64,000 bases of DNA from Ruania zhangjianzhongii (GTDB lineage Bacteria > Actinomycetota > Actinomycetes > Actinomycetales > Beutenbergiaceae): NCBI RefSeq assembly GCF_008000995.1, contig NZ_CP042828.1, positions 3,586,882 to 3,650,881 on the forward strand, in the 5' to 3' direction. Positions 9,693 through 20,767 of the stretch are shown here, in pieces. How positions within the stretch are numbered: the stretch's first letter is position 1; each line of letters opens with the position of its first letter. Under the pieces are notes generated by a model. It made no database searches. It saw nothing but the letters and a program-made list of their open reading frames with translations, and was not told the DNA's origin. A program made the translations under genes and the position numbers.

Positions 9693-10806
9693 CCAGGCGG
9701 GTGGCTGCTTCCTCGATCCGCTCGTCCGTCGCGGTCAGCGCGAGCCGCACGTGATCGCCGGCGGAGTCGCCGTAGAACGCGCCAGGGCCTACCAGAATCC
9801 CCAGTTCGGCGAAGTCAGCCACCATCTGCCAGCAGGTCTGCGCCGCATCGGCCGGCCGGGTCCACAGGTACAGACCCGCTTCAGAATGGTCGACGGCGTA
9901 CCCCGCCCTGGTCAGTGCTGGTACCAGCCGCTGGCGGCGGCTGTGGTAGATCTCACGTTGGTTGTGAACGTGAGCCTCATCTTCCAGGGCTGCGATCATC
10001 GCCGCTTGCACCGGCGCGGGAACGATCATCCCGAGGTGGCGGCGCAGCAGGAGCAGCCGGGAGATCAGATCGCCGTCGCCGGCCACGAACGCGGCCCGGT
10101 AGCCGGCCAGGTTGGACTGCTTGGACAACGAGTACAGGCTGAGCAGCCCGGTGTGATCACCGCCGGTGACCTCGTCCGCGAGCAGGCACGGGACGCCGTC
10201 GCCTGCCCACGGCTGCGCCCAGGCCAGCTCGGCGTAGCACTCGTCGGAGGCGACCACAGCGCCCAGGCGCCGGGCAGCGGCGACCACCTCTCGCAGGTGT
10301 GCAGCCGAACGCACCGCACCCGTGGGATTCGACGGGGAGTTGACCCAGACCAACCGGACGGCCGGATCGCCGGCCCAGGCTGCGACGTCGTCGGCAGCAC
10401 GCACCTGTGCCCCGGCCAGGCGAGCGCCGACGGCATAGGTGGGGTAGGCGACCTCCGGGAGGACCACCACGTCCCCGGGCCCGAGGCCGAGCAGGGACGG
10501 CAGCGTGGCGACCAGCTCCTTGCTGCCCACTGTCGGCAGCACCGCCTGCGGCTGCAGACCCGAGACTCCGCGACGGCGGGTATACCAGTCGCAGACCGCT
10601 TCCCGCAGCGCCGGGCTGCCATGGGCCTTCGGATAGCCGTGCGCGTCGGCGGCGGCGCGCAGGGCCTCCTGCACCACGGCCGGGGTGGGATCCACGGGAG
10701 TGCCGATGGACAGGTCCACCACACCGCCGGGGTGGGTGCGGGCGCGCTCGGTGTAGGGAGCGAGCTGGTCCCACGGATAGTCTTCGTCGAGGGGGACGAA
10801 GCCCAC
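9664..10806 (-). CDS. dapC: succinyldiaminopimelate transaminase
   Basis: A 380-residue fold-type I PLP aminotransferase of the actinobacterial DapC type. It converts N-succinyl-2-amino-6-ketopimelate to N-succinyl-LL-diaminopimelate. Hallmarks: the start VGFVPLDEDYPWDQL, substrate-binding LSIGTPVDPTP, WVNSPSNPTGAV (PLP-ring contact), ASDECYAEL, and the PLP lysine in YSLSKQSNLAGYR. The GTG at 10806 is chosen because it sits one base after the ferredoxin stop codon. The frame can be read further upstream inside fdxA, but that is not credible protein. The fdxA-dapC pair is a recurrent actinobacterial arrangement. Confidence 0.95.
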   Translation of the reverse strand: MGFVPLDEDYPWDQLAPYTERARTHPGGVVDLSIGTPVDPTPAVVQEALRAAADAHGYPKAHGSPALREAVCDWYTRRRGVSGLQPQAVLPTVGSKELVATLPSLLGLGPGDVVVLPEVAYPTYAVGARLAGAQVRAADDVAAWAGDPAVRLVWVNSPSNPTGAVRSAAHLREVVAAARRLGAVVASDECYAELAWAQPWAGDGVPCLLADEVTGGDHTGLLSLYSLSKQSNLAGYRAAFVAGDGDLISRLLLLRRHLGMIVPAPVQAAMIAALEDEAHVHNQREIYHSRRQRLVPALTRAGYAVDHSEAGLYLWTRPADAAQTCWQMVADFAELGILVGPGAFYGDSAGDHVRLALTATDERIEEAATRLEGRHVSRAS

Positions 10807-10807
10807 G

Positions 10808-11128
10808 TCAGCCGGCCTGGGGCGGCAACTTGGCGATGATCGGGTGGTCCTTGGGAATGAGGCCGAGCTTGGCCGCGCCACCGGGTGAACCGATGTCGTC
10901 GAAGAAGTTGACGTTCGCCTCGTAGTACTCGGCCCACTGCTCGGGGGTGTCGTCCTCGTAGTAGATGGCCTCCACCGGGCAGACCGGCTCGCAGGCGCCA
11001 CAGTCCACGCACTCGTCCGGGTGGATGTACAACGACCGTTGGCCCTCGTAGATGCAGTCGACGGGGCACTCGTCGATACAAGCCTTGTCCTTGACATCCA
11101 CGCATGGCTGCGCGATCACGTATGTCAC
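10808..11128 (-). CDS. fdxA: seven-iron ferredoxin (3Fe-4S/4Fe-4S)
   Basis: A 106-residue electron carrier. It begins VTYVIAQPCVDVKDKACIDE; the Cys spacing C-x7-C-x3-CP (3Fe-4S) followed by CVDCGACEPVCP (4Fe-4S) is typical of actinobacterial FdxA. The GTG at 11128 matches the normal family start and has GAAGGGA upstream. An in-frame TTG farther up would add about 29 residues unlike any ferredoxin. It is transcribed with dapC. Confidence 0.95.
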   Translation of the reverse strand: MTYVIAQPCVDVKDKACIDECPVDCIYEGQRSLYIHPDECVDCGACEPVCPVEAIYYEDDTPEQWAEYYEANVNFFDDIGSPGGAAKLGLIPKDHPIIAKLPPQAG

Positions 11129-11291
11129 TGCAGTCCCTTCATCGCACCAGCGGGGTGGGCGGTGCACCCATGTCCTGCCTTCTAGTATCGCCCATAGCGG
11201 ACCTTTCGGGGCCACCGGACGAGCATCCGCCGATGTGGGGCAGCACCCCGACCCGCGAGCAGGGCGGGCAAGCAGGAGTGGAGGTGGATCG

Positions 11292-11507
11292 ATGGCCGCG
11301 CAGTTCTGGCGCGAGTGGCAGGTCGGTGAGCGCGTGGTGGTGCGCTACCGGGTGAGCGGCGGCTACTCGGACGCGCTCGGCGAGCTCACCCGCATCGATG
11401 CCAGCGGGGTGGAGGTCAGCACCCGGCGCGGCCTGGTTGCGGTACCGGCCGCGGACATCGTGCTGGGCAAACATGTACCGCCACCACCACCGCCCCGCCA
11501 CCGGTAG
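11292..11507 (+). CDS. small SH3-like protein (71 aa)
   Basis: The ATG at 11292 is preceded by GGAGGTGG, a strong ribosome site. The product (MAAQFWREWQVGERVVVRYR...) reads as a compact all-beta domain. The run DALGELTRIDASGVEVSTRR resembles the SH3-like N-terminal domain found in actinobacterial Rv0428c-type acetyltransferases, here without the GNAT part. It ends in a His/Pro-rich tail. A divergent promoter region shared with fdxA lies at 11129-11291. A specific role is not known. Confidence 0.6.
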   Translation: MAAQFWREWQVGERVVVRYRVSGGYSDALGELTRIDASGVEVSTRRGLVAVPAADIVLGKHVPPPPPPRHR

Positions 11508-11524
11508 CGCAGGCGGCGGGTCAG

Positions 11525-13624
<2,100 letters not shown>

Positions 13625-13751
13625 GTGTCGGCCACTTCTCGACGACGTGGCCCCCGCCGGATTCTACCGGCAGATCCGCGGTTTCTCGCACACGCACGCG
13701 CCCACGTCGTCACTTTCTCTGACGCTTGCCAGGCGCGGAAGGTTGTGTCGG

Positions 13752-14246
13752 TCAGCGCAGGGGTCGAAGTCCGCCGAGATGGTGAACGACCGCACCTGTC
13801 TTCTCCGGGGCGACTCCGGTGGCCAGGACGGTCCCGACGACCACATCGTGGCTGGCTGCGGGTCGCACCCAGGTGGTCTCGCACTCCAGCCAGGCGGCCG
13901 CTGCGGTAAGGACGGCGGCCCCGGAGAGCTCCCCGCGGGTGTGCGGAACCCGGACGAGCTGGTCCAACGTGGGCCGGCCTGGGGTAGCGAGCCAGTCCGC
14001 CTCGGGGAGCCCGCTCTCGGCGAGGATGCTCACCGCCCAGCGGCTTCCCTCGGACACCGCGTCGGCGATCCGGGCGTCCGAATGCACGCAGAACAGCACG
14101 GTCGGCGGGTCGAGAGAGACCGATACCAGCGAGGTGGCCGTCATCGCCAGGTCGTGCCGGCCGTCCCGCGCGGCCACCACACTCACCCCGGACGCCAGCC
14201 GCGACATCACTGCGCGGAAAGCGTCCTTCTCGTCAAGGCTCGTCAC
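13752..14246 (-). CDS. flavin reductase family protein
   Basis: A 164-residue FMN-binding split-barrel protein. It shows FRAVMSRLASGVSVVAA, the flavin-binding segment MTATSLVSVSLDPPTVLFCV, WAVSILAE, and a late HLGGLRPLR where the family has H-[YF]-x-G-x-[YF]. Such proteins supply reduced flavin to a monooxygenase or act as diflavin reductases. Its GTG start overlaps the end of the upstream PIG-L gene by 14 nt, so the two are probably translated together, but no biochemical link is obvious. Confidence 0.85.
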   Translation of the reverse strand: MTSLDEKDAFRAVMSRLASGVSVVAARDGRHDLAMTATSLVSVSLDPPTVLFCVHSDARIADAVSEGSRWAVSILAESGLPEADWLATPGRPTLDQLVRVPHTRGELSGAAVLTAAAAWLECETTWVRPAASHDVVVGTVLATGVAPEKTGAVVHHLGGLRPLR

Positions 14247-15765
14247 GGAACCATCCCTTCGGTGCGGCCATCCCCACGACCCCGGCCACCAGCGCGCCTA
14301 CCAGCCAGATGTACCCGATCGGCTGGGCGGTGACCAGCACATCTCCGCCAGGACGCCACCAGGTGGTCGCGAAGACCGTCACGGTGACGGCGAGCGCGTA
14401 CCCGACGGCGCCACGACGGTCGGCGAACGTGCGGGCGAGCACTCCCCCGGCCGCCACGGCGACCAGCGCCATGATGATGCCCCACGGCGGGGTCCACCGG
14501 TGGAAGGCGGTGCCGGCGAAGGCGAAGATCACCCCCATCACCACGGTGAAGGCCGTCATCGCGGTCAGGTACCAGCGCGGCACCTCGTCGACGGCGGAGC
14601 CGTCCTGGCCCGGTCCGGTTCGCCCGTCCAGATCGCCGACGGCGGAACTGGCGGTGGTCAGGTCCGTCAGGGTGGTGCGCAGCGTCGCGGGCGCGCACCA
14701 GCTGGTGTCAGCGCGCAGCCAGGCCCGGTTGTACAGGGGTTGCAGGATGTCGTTGCTGAGTGCGAACCAGCCGATCACCGATTCCGGGCGGGGCGGGGCG
14801 CCGGGATCGTGCGCCCGTGCGCTCGGTGCGGCTGGTGCCTCCGGTACCGCTGGTGCCTCCGGTACCGCTGAGGCGGCCGGTGCCGCCGGAACAGCGGCTA
14901 CCGCCGGTACCGCCCCTTCGGCGAGCGTGGCTTCCTGCACCTGGCTGCGGTGGGCGCGCACCGCGGCGAGGAGCTGGTCCGCTACTGCGGAGGTGTCCAC
15001 TGTTGCGTCCACCTGCTCGTCCGGGACCACGATCGTGGGCTGCTCGCCCTCGGCGTCGACCACCTGCAGCGCGCGCCCCATCATGCTCAGCCGCGGGCGG
15101 GCCGGACTGTGCTGCAGCCAGGCCGCGGCAGTGCGCACCTCGGATGCTGGCCGCACGATCCAGGCGAGAGCCGGGACCCACCACGGATCGCCGTCGACGG
15201 CTACCTCCGGATCGGCCGCCAGCCGGACCGCTCGAGCCGTCACCCGGGCGGCGTGCACATGGTCCGGGTGACCGTATCCGCCGTCGGGCTCATCGGTGAC
15301 CACGAGCGCCGGGCGCAGTCGGCGCAGGTGCGCGGCCAGCACCCAGGCCACCTGCTCCGGGTCCGCCTTGCTGAACGCGGTCCGGTCGGCGCCGGGATCG
15401 GACAGCGCCCGCACCCGGGAGGTGCCGTCCCAGCGCATCCCGGAGTCGGTGTAGCGGGCCGGCCCGGTGTGCCCGGCGAGCTGGTCGAGGAAACGGTGCT
15501 CGGTCACGCCGAGGGCGGCCAGCGCAGTGCCGAGCTCGGCCGTGCGCAACTCGGCGAGCTCGGCCGGACGGCCCTCCAGATGGGCGATGTCGGAGGGGAT
15601 CACCTCACCGCGCTCACCACGGTTGCTGGTGACCAGGTGCACCTGCGCGGTGCGGGCCAGTTGAGCGAGCAGACCGCCGGCGCTGAGCGTCTCGTCGTCC
15701 GGGTGGGCGAAGACCGCGAGCACAGGTCCGGGCTGGACGGCGGGCTCGGTCGGCGGGGTGCTCAC
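14233..15765 (-). CDS. PIG-L deacetylase (MshB-like) fused to a membrane domain
   Basis: A 510-residue protein from the GTG at 15765, which has GGAGAGGATG upstream; an ATG at 15786 is also possible. Residues about 15-290 are a GlcNAc-PI/mycothiol-type zinc deacetylase: VFAHPDDETLSAGG carries the first zinc ligands and HPDHVHAARVTAR the third, and DEPDGGYGHPDH resembles MshB. An Ala/Pro linker (residues about 300-335) follows, then a C-terminal part of about 130 residues with four hydrophobic helices. A role in mycothiol (GlcNAc-Ins deacetylation) or another glycan is possible. The membrane fusion separates it from canonical soluble MshB. Confidence 0.75.
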   Translation of the reverse strand: MSTPPTEPAVQPGPVLAVFAHPDDETLSAGGLLAQLARTAQVHLVTSNRGERGEVIPSDIAHLEGRPAELAELRTAELGTALAALGVTEHRFLDQLAGHTGPARYTDSGMRWDGTSRVRALSDPGADRTAFSKADPEQVAWVLAAHLRRLRPALVVTDEPDGGYGHPDHVHAARVTARAVRLAADPEVAVDGDPWWVPALAWIVRPASEVRTAAAWLQHSPARPRLSMMGRALQVVDAEGEQPTIVVPDEQVDATVDTSAVADQLLAAVRAHRSQVQEATLAEGAVPAVAAVPAAPAASAVPEAPAVPEAPAAPSARAHDPGAPPRPESVIGWFALSNDILQPLYNRAWLRADTSWCAPATLRTTLTDLTTASSAVGDLDGRTGPGQDGSAVDEVPRWYLTAMTAFTVVMGVIFAFAGTAFHRWTPPWGIIMALVAVAAGGVLARTFADRRGAVGYALAVTVTVFATTWWRPGGDVLVTAQPIGYIWLVGALVAGVVGMAAPKGWFRDEP

Positions 15766-15820
15766 CCGCCCATCCTCTCCCATCACGGGCGCGGGGATGA
15801 CACCAGCCGTGCCGCAGACC

Positions 15821-15887
15821 CGGCTGAGTACCGATTCGCAGGTGGAGTACGGGAATTCCGGTACTCAGTCTGCCAATCGGTGTTCAG
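15821..15887. repeat. 67-bp palindromic intergenic element, copy 1
   Basis: This element lies between the start of the PIG-L gene and the end of typA. The two halves form an imperfect inverted repeat of about 32 nt per arm (arms open CTGAGTACCGATTCGCAG and, on the other strand, CTGAACACCGATTGGCAG). It aligns without gaps to 44674-44740 at 51 of 67 positions. This is a REP-like dispersed element or a protein-binding site. Confidence 0.7.
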
Positions 15888-15944
15888 ACGAGTGTCTGGC
15901 GCGGCATCTGTGGCGGGTGGACCCTCGCGAGCAGCCCGCGCGGC

Positions 15945-17867
15945 TCAGCCCTTCCGGCGCGCCGCCTTCACCCGGCCGTGCTGGTCCAGGATCACCTTGC
16001 GGATGCGCACTGCCTCCGGGGTGACCTCCACGCACTCGTCCTCGCGGGCGAACTCCAGCGACTCCTCCAGGGTGAGGGTGCGCGAGGGGGTGAGGTTCTC
16101 GAACGTCTCGGCCGTGGCGGACCGGATGTTGTTGAGCTTCTTCTCCTTGGTGATGTTCACGTCCATGTCGTCACCACGAGCGTTCTCACCCACGATCATG
16201 CCCTCGTAGACCTCATCGGTCGGCTGGATGAAGAACGTGCCACGGTCCTGCAGGTTCAGCATCGCGAACGGGGTGGCCACTCCGGCCCGGTCGGCCACCA
16301 GCGAACCGGTGGTGCGGAACTCGATCGGCCCGGCCCAGGGCTCGTAGCCCTCGGCGATCGAGGCGGCGATCCCGGTGCCGCGGGTCTCGGTGAGGAAGCG
16401 GGTGCGGAAGCCGATCAGGCCACGGGCGGGGACCACGAACTCCATCCGGACCCAGCCGGTGCCGTGGTTGGCCATCGTCTCCATCCGGCCCTTGCGGGCG
16501 GCGAGCAGCTGGGTGACCGCACCGAGGTAGTCCTCCGGCACATCGATGGTCATCCGCTCCATCGGCTCGTGGGTGCGGCCGTCGATCTCCCGGACCACCA
16601 CCTGCGGCTTGCCGACGGTCAGCTCGAAGCCCTCGCGGCGCATCTGCTCCACCAGGATCGCCAGGGCGAGCTCACCGCGGCCCTGGACCTCCCAGGCGTC
16701 CGGGCGCTCGGTGGGCAGCACACGCAGGGACACGTTGCCGATCAGCTCCCGGTCCAGCCGGTCCTTGACCTGGCGGGCGGTCACCTTGGCGCCCTTGACC
16801 CGGCCGGCCAGCGGTGCGGTGTTGATCCCGATCGTCATCGAGATCGCCGGGTCGTCCACGGTGATCAACGGCAGCGGGCGCACGTCGTCGGGGTCGGTGA
16901 GGGTCTCCCCGATGGTGATGTCCTCGATCCCGGCTACGGCCACGATGTCGCCGGCGCTGGCCTCGGTGGCCGGCACCCGGTCCAGCGCCTGGGTGCGCAG
17001 CAGCTCGCTGATCTTCACGTTCCGGGTGGTGCCGTCGTGACGTACCCAGGCCACGGTCTGACCCTTGCGGATCGTGCCGTTGTGGATCCGCAGCAGCGCG
17101 AGCCGGCCGAGGAACGGGGAGGCGTCCAGGTTGGTGACCTGCGCCTGCAGCGGGGCCTCGGGGTCGAAGGAGGGAGCCGGGATGGTGCCGAGGATGGTCT
17201 CGAACAGCGGCTCCAGGTCGGCGCCGTCGGGCAGGTCGCCGTCAGCGGGCTGGGACAGGGACGCGCGGCCGGCCTTCGCGGAGGCGTACACCACCGGCAC
17301 GTCCAGCACGGCGTCCAGGTCCAGGTCGGCCGCTTCCTCGGACAGGTCGGCGGCGAGGGAGAGAAGCAGGTCCTGGGCCTCGGAGACCACCTCGGAGATG
17401 CGCGCGTCGGCGCGGTCCACCTTGTTCACCACGAGGATCACCGGCAGTGCCGCGGCGAGGGCCTTGCGGAGCACGAACCGGGTCTGCGGCAGGGGTCCTT
17501 CGGAGGCGTCCACCAGCAGCACCACACCGTCCACCATGGACAGTCCGCGCTCCACCTCGCCGCCGAAGTCCGCGTGCCCGGGGGTATCGATCACGTTGAT
17601 CGTCACGCCTTCGGGGTGGCCGGCGGTAGCAGCGGCCGGGCCGGCGTAAGCGATGGTGGTGTTCTTGGCGAGGATGGTGATGCCCTTCTCCCGCTCCAGG
17701 TCGCCGGAGTCCATCGCCCGTTCGTCCACGTGGTCGTGGTCGCCGAACGCACCCGACTGCCACAGCATCGCGTCCACCAGGGTGGTCTTCCCGTGGTCGA
17801 CGTGGGCGACGATCGCCACATTGCGCAGGTCGGTGCGCAGCGCGGCAGGCAGGGTGGGCACGCTCAT
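15945..17867 (-). CDS. typA: translational GTPase TypA/BipA
   Basis: A 640-residue ribosome-associated GTPase of the EF-G superfamily that acts in 50S assembly and stress adaptation. G motifs are in order near the N-terminus: AHVDHGKTT (G1), [12 protein letters not shown] (G2), DTPGHADF (G3), NKVD (G4) and YASAKAG (G5). They are followed by domain II, EF-G-like domains III/V ([31 protein letters not shown]) and the BipA-specific C-terminus ([33 protein letters not shown]). Length is slightly longer than the E. coli protein because of actinobacterial insertions. It is monocistronic here. Confidence 0.96.
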   Translation of the reverse strand: MSVPTLPAALRTDLRNVAIVAHVDHGKTTLVDAMLWQSGAFGDHDHVDERAMDSGDLEREKGITILAKNTTIAYAGPAAATAGHPEGVTINVIDTPGHADFGGEVERGLSMVDGVVLLVDASEGPLPQTRFVLRKALAAALPVILVVNKVDRADARISEVVSEAQDLLLSLAADLSEEAADLDLDAVLDVPVVYASAKAGRASLSQPADGDLPDGADLEPLFETILGTIPAPSFDPEAPLQAQVTNLDASPFLGRLALLRIHNGTIRKGQTVAWVRHDGTTRNVKISELLRTQALDRVPATEASAGDIVAVAGIEDITIGETLTDPDDVRPLPLITVDDPAISMTIGINTAPLAGRVKGAKVTARQVKDRLDRELIGNVSLRVLPTERPDAWEVQGRGELALAILVEQMRREGFELTVGKPQVVVREIDGRTHEPMERMTIDVPEDYLGAVTQLLAARKGRMETMANHGTGWVRMEFVVPARGLIGFRTRFLTETRGTGIAASIAEGYEPWAGPIEFRTTGSLVADRAGVATPFAMLNLQDRGTFFIQPTDEVYEGMIVGENARGDDMDVNITKEKKLNNIRSATAETFENLTPSRTLTLEESLEFAREDECVEVTPEAVRIRKVILDQHGRVKAARRKG

Positions 17868-18092
17868 CCGGGTACTCTCTCTTCGCGTGGGAGGAAGGCA
17901 GCGCCACAGATCGCACTCGACGCGCTACCGATCGCAGGTTCGTTCGGGCAGCGGGAGACACGGGCGCCAGAGGGCAATCTTACCGTCTAAGGCCGCGATC
18001 TGGTGAGGGCCAGGTCACAGAGGCCAGCGTGTGATTCGTCACCGCGGCGTCGGTGCGAGTGAATCGAGCCCGTCGACCAGCCGCCAGGCTCC

Positions 18093-18151
18093 TCGTTACT
18101 TCGCCCGCCCGGTCGTGCTCACGGAGCACGACCGGGCGGGCGAAGTAACGA
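18093..18151 (-). terminator. very long perfect hairpin (28-bp stem, 3-nt loop)
   Basis: Positions 18093-18120 and 18124-18151 are perfect reverse complements around the loop ACG. The element sits 42 bp past the stop codon of the ABC ATPase gene (minus strand) and about 225 bp upstream of typA's start. It is probably the terminator of the ATPase transcript. There is no T-tract, and the stem is far longer than usual intrinsic terminators. The rest of the 325-bp gap shows no gene. Confidence 0.6.
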
Positions 18152-18192
18152 ATCCGCGGTCTACGGCGCGGCGGCGCCCCGCCGCAACCGGG

Positions 18193-20028
18193 TCAGACCC
18201 CGGCGCCGGGCCCGCGCTGGGTGTCCATCCCGTTCAGCCGGTCGCCGCCGCCGTGGGTGGCGGCGTACTCGTCGTCGGCTGCCTGCTCCGCAGCATTCGC
18301 CGCGAGCAGCGCGTCCCGGCGCTCCCGGCGGGTCCGCTGCTCGGCCGGGTCCGGTACCGGCACCGCAGCGATGAGCCGCTGAGTGTAGGCCTCCTGCGGG
18401 TCGTTGACGATCTGCGACGTGGGTCCGATCTCCACCAGCTTGCCGTGGTGCATCACCGCGATCCGGGTGGCGAGCATCTCCACCACGGCCAGGTCGTGGC
18501 TGATGAACAGGCAGGCGAAGCCGTGCTCGCGCTGCAGCTCGGTGAACAGCTCGAGCACGTTGGCCTGCACCGAGACGTCCAGGGCCGAGGTGGGCTCGTC
18601 CGCCACCAGGATCTTCGGCTCCAGGCTCAGCGCCCGGGCGATGCCCACTCGCTGCCGCTGCCCGCCGGAGAGCTCGTGCGGGTACCGGTTGCGCATAGCG
18701 CGGGGCAGCTCCACCTGGTCCAGCAGCACATCGATGCGTTTCGTGAGCTCGGTGCCCTTGATCCCGGTGTGCAGGTAGAGGGGTTCACCGATCGACTCAC
18801 CGATCGGTAGCCGCGGGTTCAGCGAGGAGCCCGGGTCCTGGAACACGATGCCGACCTGCTTGCGCAGCGCCCGCAGCGGCTTCGGCTTGATCCCGACCAT
18901 GTCCTGGCCGGCGATCTCCAGCTTGCCCTCCTTGACCGGCAGCAGACCGACCACGGCCCGCCCGATCGTGGTCTTGCCGGACCCGGACTCGCCGACCAGA
19001 CCCACCACCTCACCGGCCCCGATACTGAGGTCCACCTGGTCCACAGCCCGGAAAGCGGGCACCCGGCCGCGCTTGGGGTACTCGATGACCATGTCCTGCG
19101 CCACCAGCACGTGCTCGCCGCCCAGGTCAGCGGCGGTCTGGTCGTTGGTCCCCGGGGTGGGTGCAGCGCCCGGTGCGGGTTCGGTGACGTCCAGGGCGGA
19201 CTTGCCGCCCAGGTGCGGTACGGCGCCGAGCAGCTCGCGGGTGTAGGGATGCTGCGGGTTGTTGAAGATCTCGTCGGCGGTGCCTCGCTCCACCACCTTG
19301 CCGCGGCGCATCACCACGATTGAATCGGCCATATCGGCCACCACGCCCATGTCGTGGGTGATCAGGATGATGCCGGAGTCGATCCGTGACCGCAGGTCCC
19401 GCATCAGCTTGAGGATCTCCGCCTGCACCGTCACGTCGAGCGCGGTGGTCGGTTCGTCGGCGATCAGCAGCCTCGGGTCGCAGGCCAGCGACTGGGCGAT
19501 CATCGCGCGCTGGCGCTGACCACCGGAGAGTTGGTGCGGGTAGGAGTGGAACCGGACCTGCGGGTTCGGCATTTCCACCAGCTCGAGCAGCTCCAGCGCA
19601 CGCTCGGTGGCCTTCGACGGGCCCATGTCGAAGTGCGTGCGCAGCGTCTCCACGATCTGGAAGCCGACCGGGTAGACCGGGTTCAGCGCGGTCATCGGCT
19701 CCTGGAAGATCACCGCGATCTCGTTGCCGCGGATCTTGCGCAGTGCCGGACCGGTGAGCCCCACCAGCTCGGTATCGCCCATCTTCGCGCTGCCACGGGT
19801 GCGCCCGTTCGGAGGCAGCAACCCGAGCAGCGACATCGAGGACTGGGACTTCCCGGAGCCGGACTCGCCGACGATGGCCAGCACCTCACCGGCCTTGACC
19901 TCGTAGGAGATCTTGTCGGCAGCAGTGAACCACTCCCCCTCGACGTAGAACTCGACGCTGAGGTCGCGCACCTGCAGGAGGAACTCATCGCTGCTGGTCG
20001 CAGAGTCCGTGGTGGTCGGCGTGCTCAC
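18193..20028 (-). CDS. oligopeptide ABC transporter, fused double ATP-binding protein (DppD-DppF type)
   Basis: A 611-residue fusion of two ATPases (GTG start at 20028). The first half has Walker [11 protein letters not shown], signature [15 protein letters not shown] and Walker [13 protein letters not shown]. The second has [25 protein letters not shown] and [12 protein letters not shown]. Each half ends with the oligopeptide-transporter C-terminal extension ([32 protein letters not shown]). It powers the permeases at 20768-23373. Unusually, a gene on the opposite strand (20109-20696) lies between it and those permeases, so it must have its own promoter in about 20029-20108 or be reached by read-through. 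Confidence 0.93.
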   Translation of the reverse strand: MSTPTTTDSATSSDEFLLQVRDLSVEFYVEGEWFTAADKISYEVKAGEVLAIVGESGSGKSQSSMSLLGLLPPNGRTRGSAKMGDTELVGLTGPALRKIRGNEIAVIFQEPMTALNPVYPVGFQIVETLRTHFDMGPSKATERALELLELVEMPNPQVRFHSYPHQLSGGQRQRAMIAQSLACDPRLLIADEPTTALDVTVQAEILKLMRDLRSRIDSGIILITHDMGVVADMADSIVVMRRGKVVERGTADEIFNNPQHPYTRELLGAVPHLGGKSALDVTEPAPGAAPTPGTNDQTAADLGGEHVLVAQDMVIEYPKRGRVPAFRAVDQVDLSIGAGEVVGLVGESGSGKTTIGRAVVGLLPVKEGKLEIAGQDMVGIKPKPLRALRKQVGIVFQDPGSSLNPRLPIGESIGEPLYLHTGIKGTELTKRIDVLLDQVELPRAMRNRYPHELSGGQRQRVGIARALSLEPKILVADEPTSALDVSVQANVLELFTELQREHGFACLFISHDLAVVEMLATRIAVMHHGKLVEIGPTSQIVNDPQEAYTQRLIAAVPVPDPAEQRTRRERRDALLAANAAEQAADDEYAATHGGGDRLNGMDTQRGPGAGV

Positions 20029-20108
20029 GCGTGGTCACCGTTCCTTCCTACCGGGCCCGCCGGGTGCGCCATGCGCGCGCGGCAGAAGTTGTTTGGGAGC
20101 ATAGAGCC

Positions 20109-20696
20109 ATGGGCGAAACTCTCACGTTCCGCACGCCGATGGCCCGGGTGCTGACGATCGGGGTGGCTGTGGTCGCCGTGGTGGCGCTGGCCTACTTCGT
20201 CAGTGACGGCGGCATCCGCGAGCTCTGGCGCTCCGGCCCCACTGTGCTGTGCATCGTGGTGGTGACCTGGGCGCTGTTCTGGCGCCCGCAGGTGCAGGTC
20301 TCCGACGGCGGAGTCACCGTGGCGAACATCCTGCGCACGGTGCACGTGCCCTGGCCGGTGCTGCGCGCTGTGGACAGCAAGTGGTCCTTGACCGTCACCG
20401 CAGCGGACCTCACCGTCAGTGCCTGGGCGGTACCGGCCAGCAGCGGAATGGCCGCTCGCACCCGCCGCCCGGGCGCGCGCGGCGGCCAGGAGACCGCCAG
20501 CCCGTTGAAAAGCAGCGGGAACGCGGACGCCGCAGCCCTGGCGATCGCGCAGCGGCGCGAAGCCCTCGTCGAGGCCGGGCACCTGAAGGCTCAGCCGATC
20601 GGCTCGTTGTCCCCCCAGACCACGTGGAACCTGCCGGAGGCCGCCGCGCTGGCCGGTTCGCTGCTGCTCGCCGTGGCCTCGTACCTGTTCAGCTGA
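20109..20696 (+). CDS. PH-domain membrane protein (Cfp6-like)
   Basis: A 195-residue protein. The ATG at 20109 is chosen because it gives the normal family N-terminus (MGETLTFRTPMARVLTIGV). Two helices (about 12-30 and 43-58) precede a bacterial PH domain with the pattern QVSDGGVTVANILRTVHVPWPVLRAVDSKWSLTV, matching the "low molecular weight antigen Cfp6" type. A hydrophobic C-terminal helix follows (AAALAGSLLLAVASYLF). The function of the family is unknown. It is the only plus-strand gene inside the oligopeptide transporter cluster. Confidence 0.75.
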   Translation: MGETLTFRTPMARVLTIGVAVVAVVALAYFVSDGGIRELWRSGPTVLCIVVVTWALFWRPQVQVSDGGVTVANILRTVHVPWPVLRAVDSKWSLTVTAADLTVSAWAVPASSGMAARTRRPGARGGQETASPLKSSGNADAAALAIAQRREALVEAGHLKAQPIGSLSPQTTWNLPEAAALAGSLLLAVASYLFS

Positions 20697-20767
20697 GACC
20701 GCGAACATGATCGAGCGCTCGACGGCGGCCGGTCGCCAGGGCGAGCACGCCGTCACCATGGCCGGGC

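Noticed and set aside
15978-17990. A 670-codon plus-strand frame opposite typA, and a similar 756-codon frame opposite the VanW gene (11639-13909)
   Set aside because: Both mirror confident genes on the other strand, lack ribosome sites and have repetitive, low-information translations.
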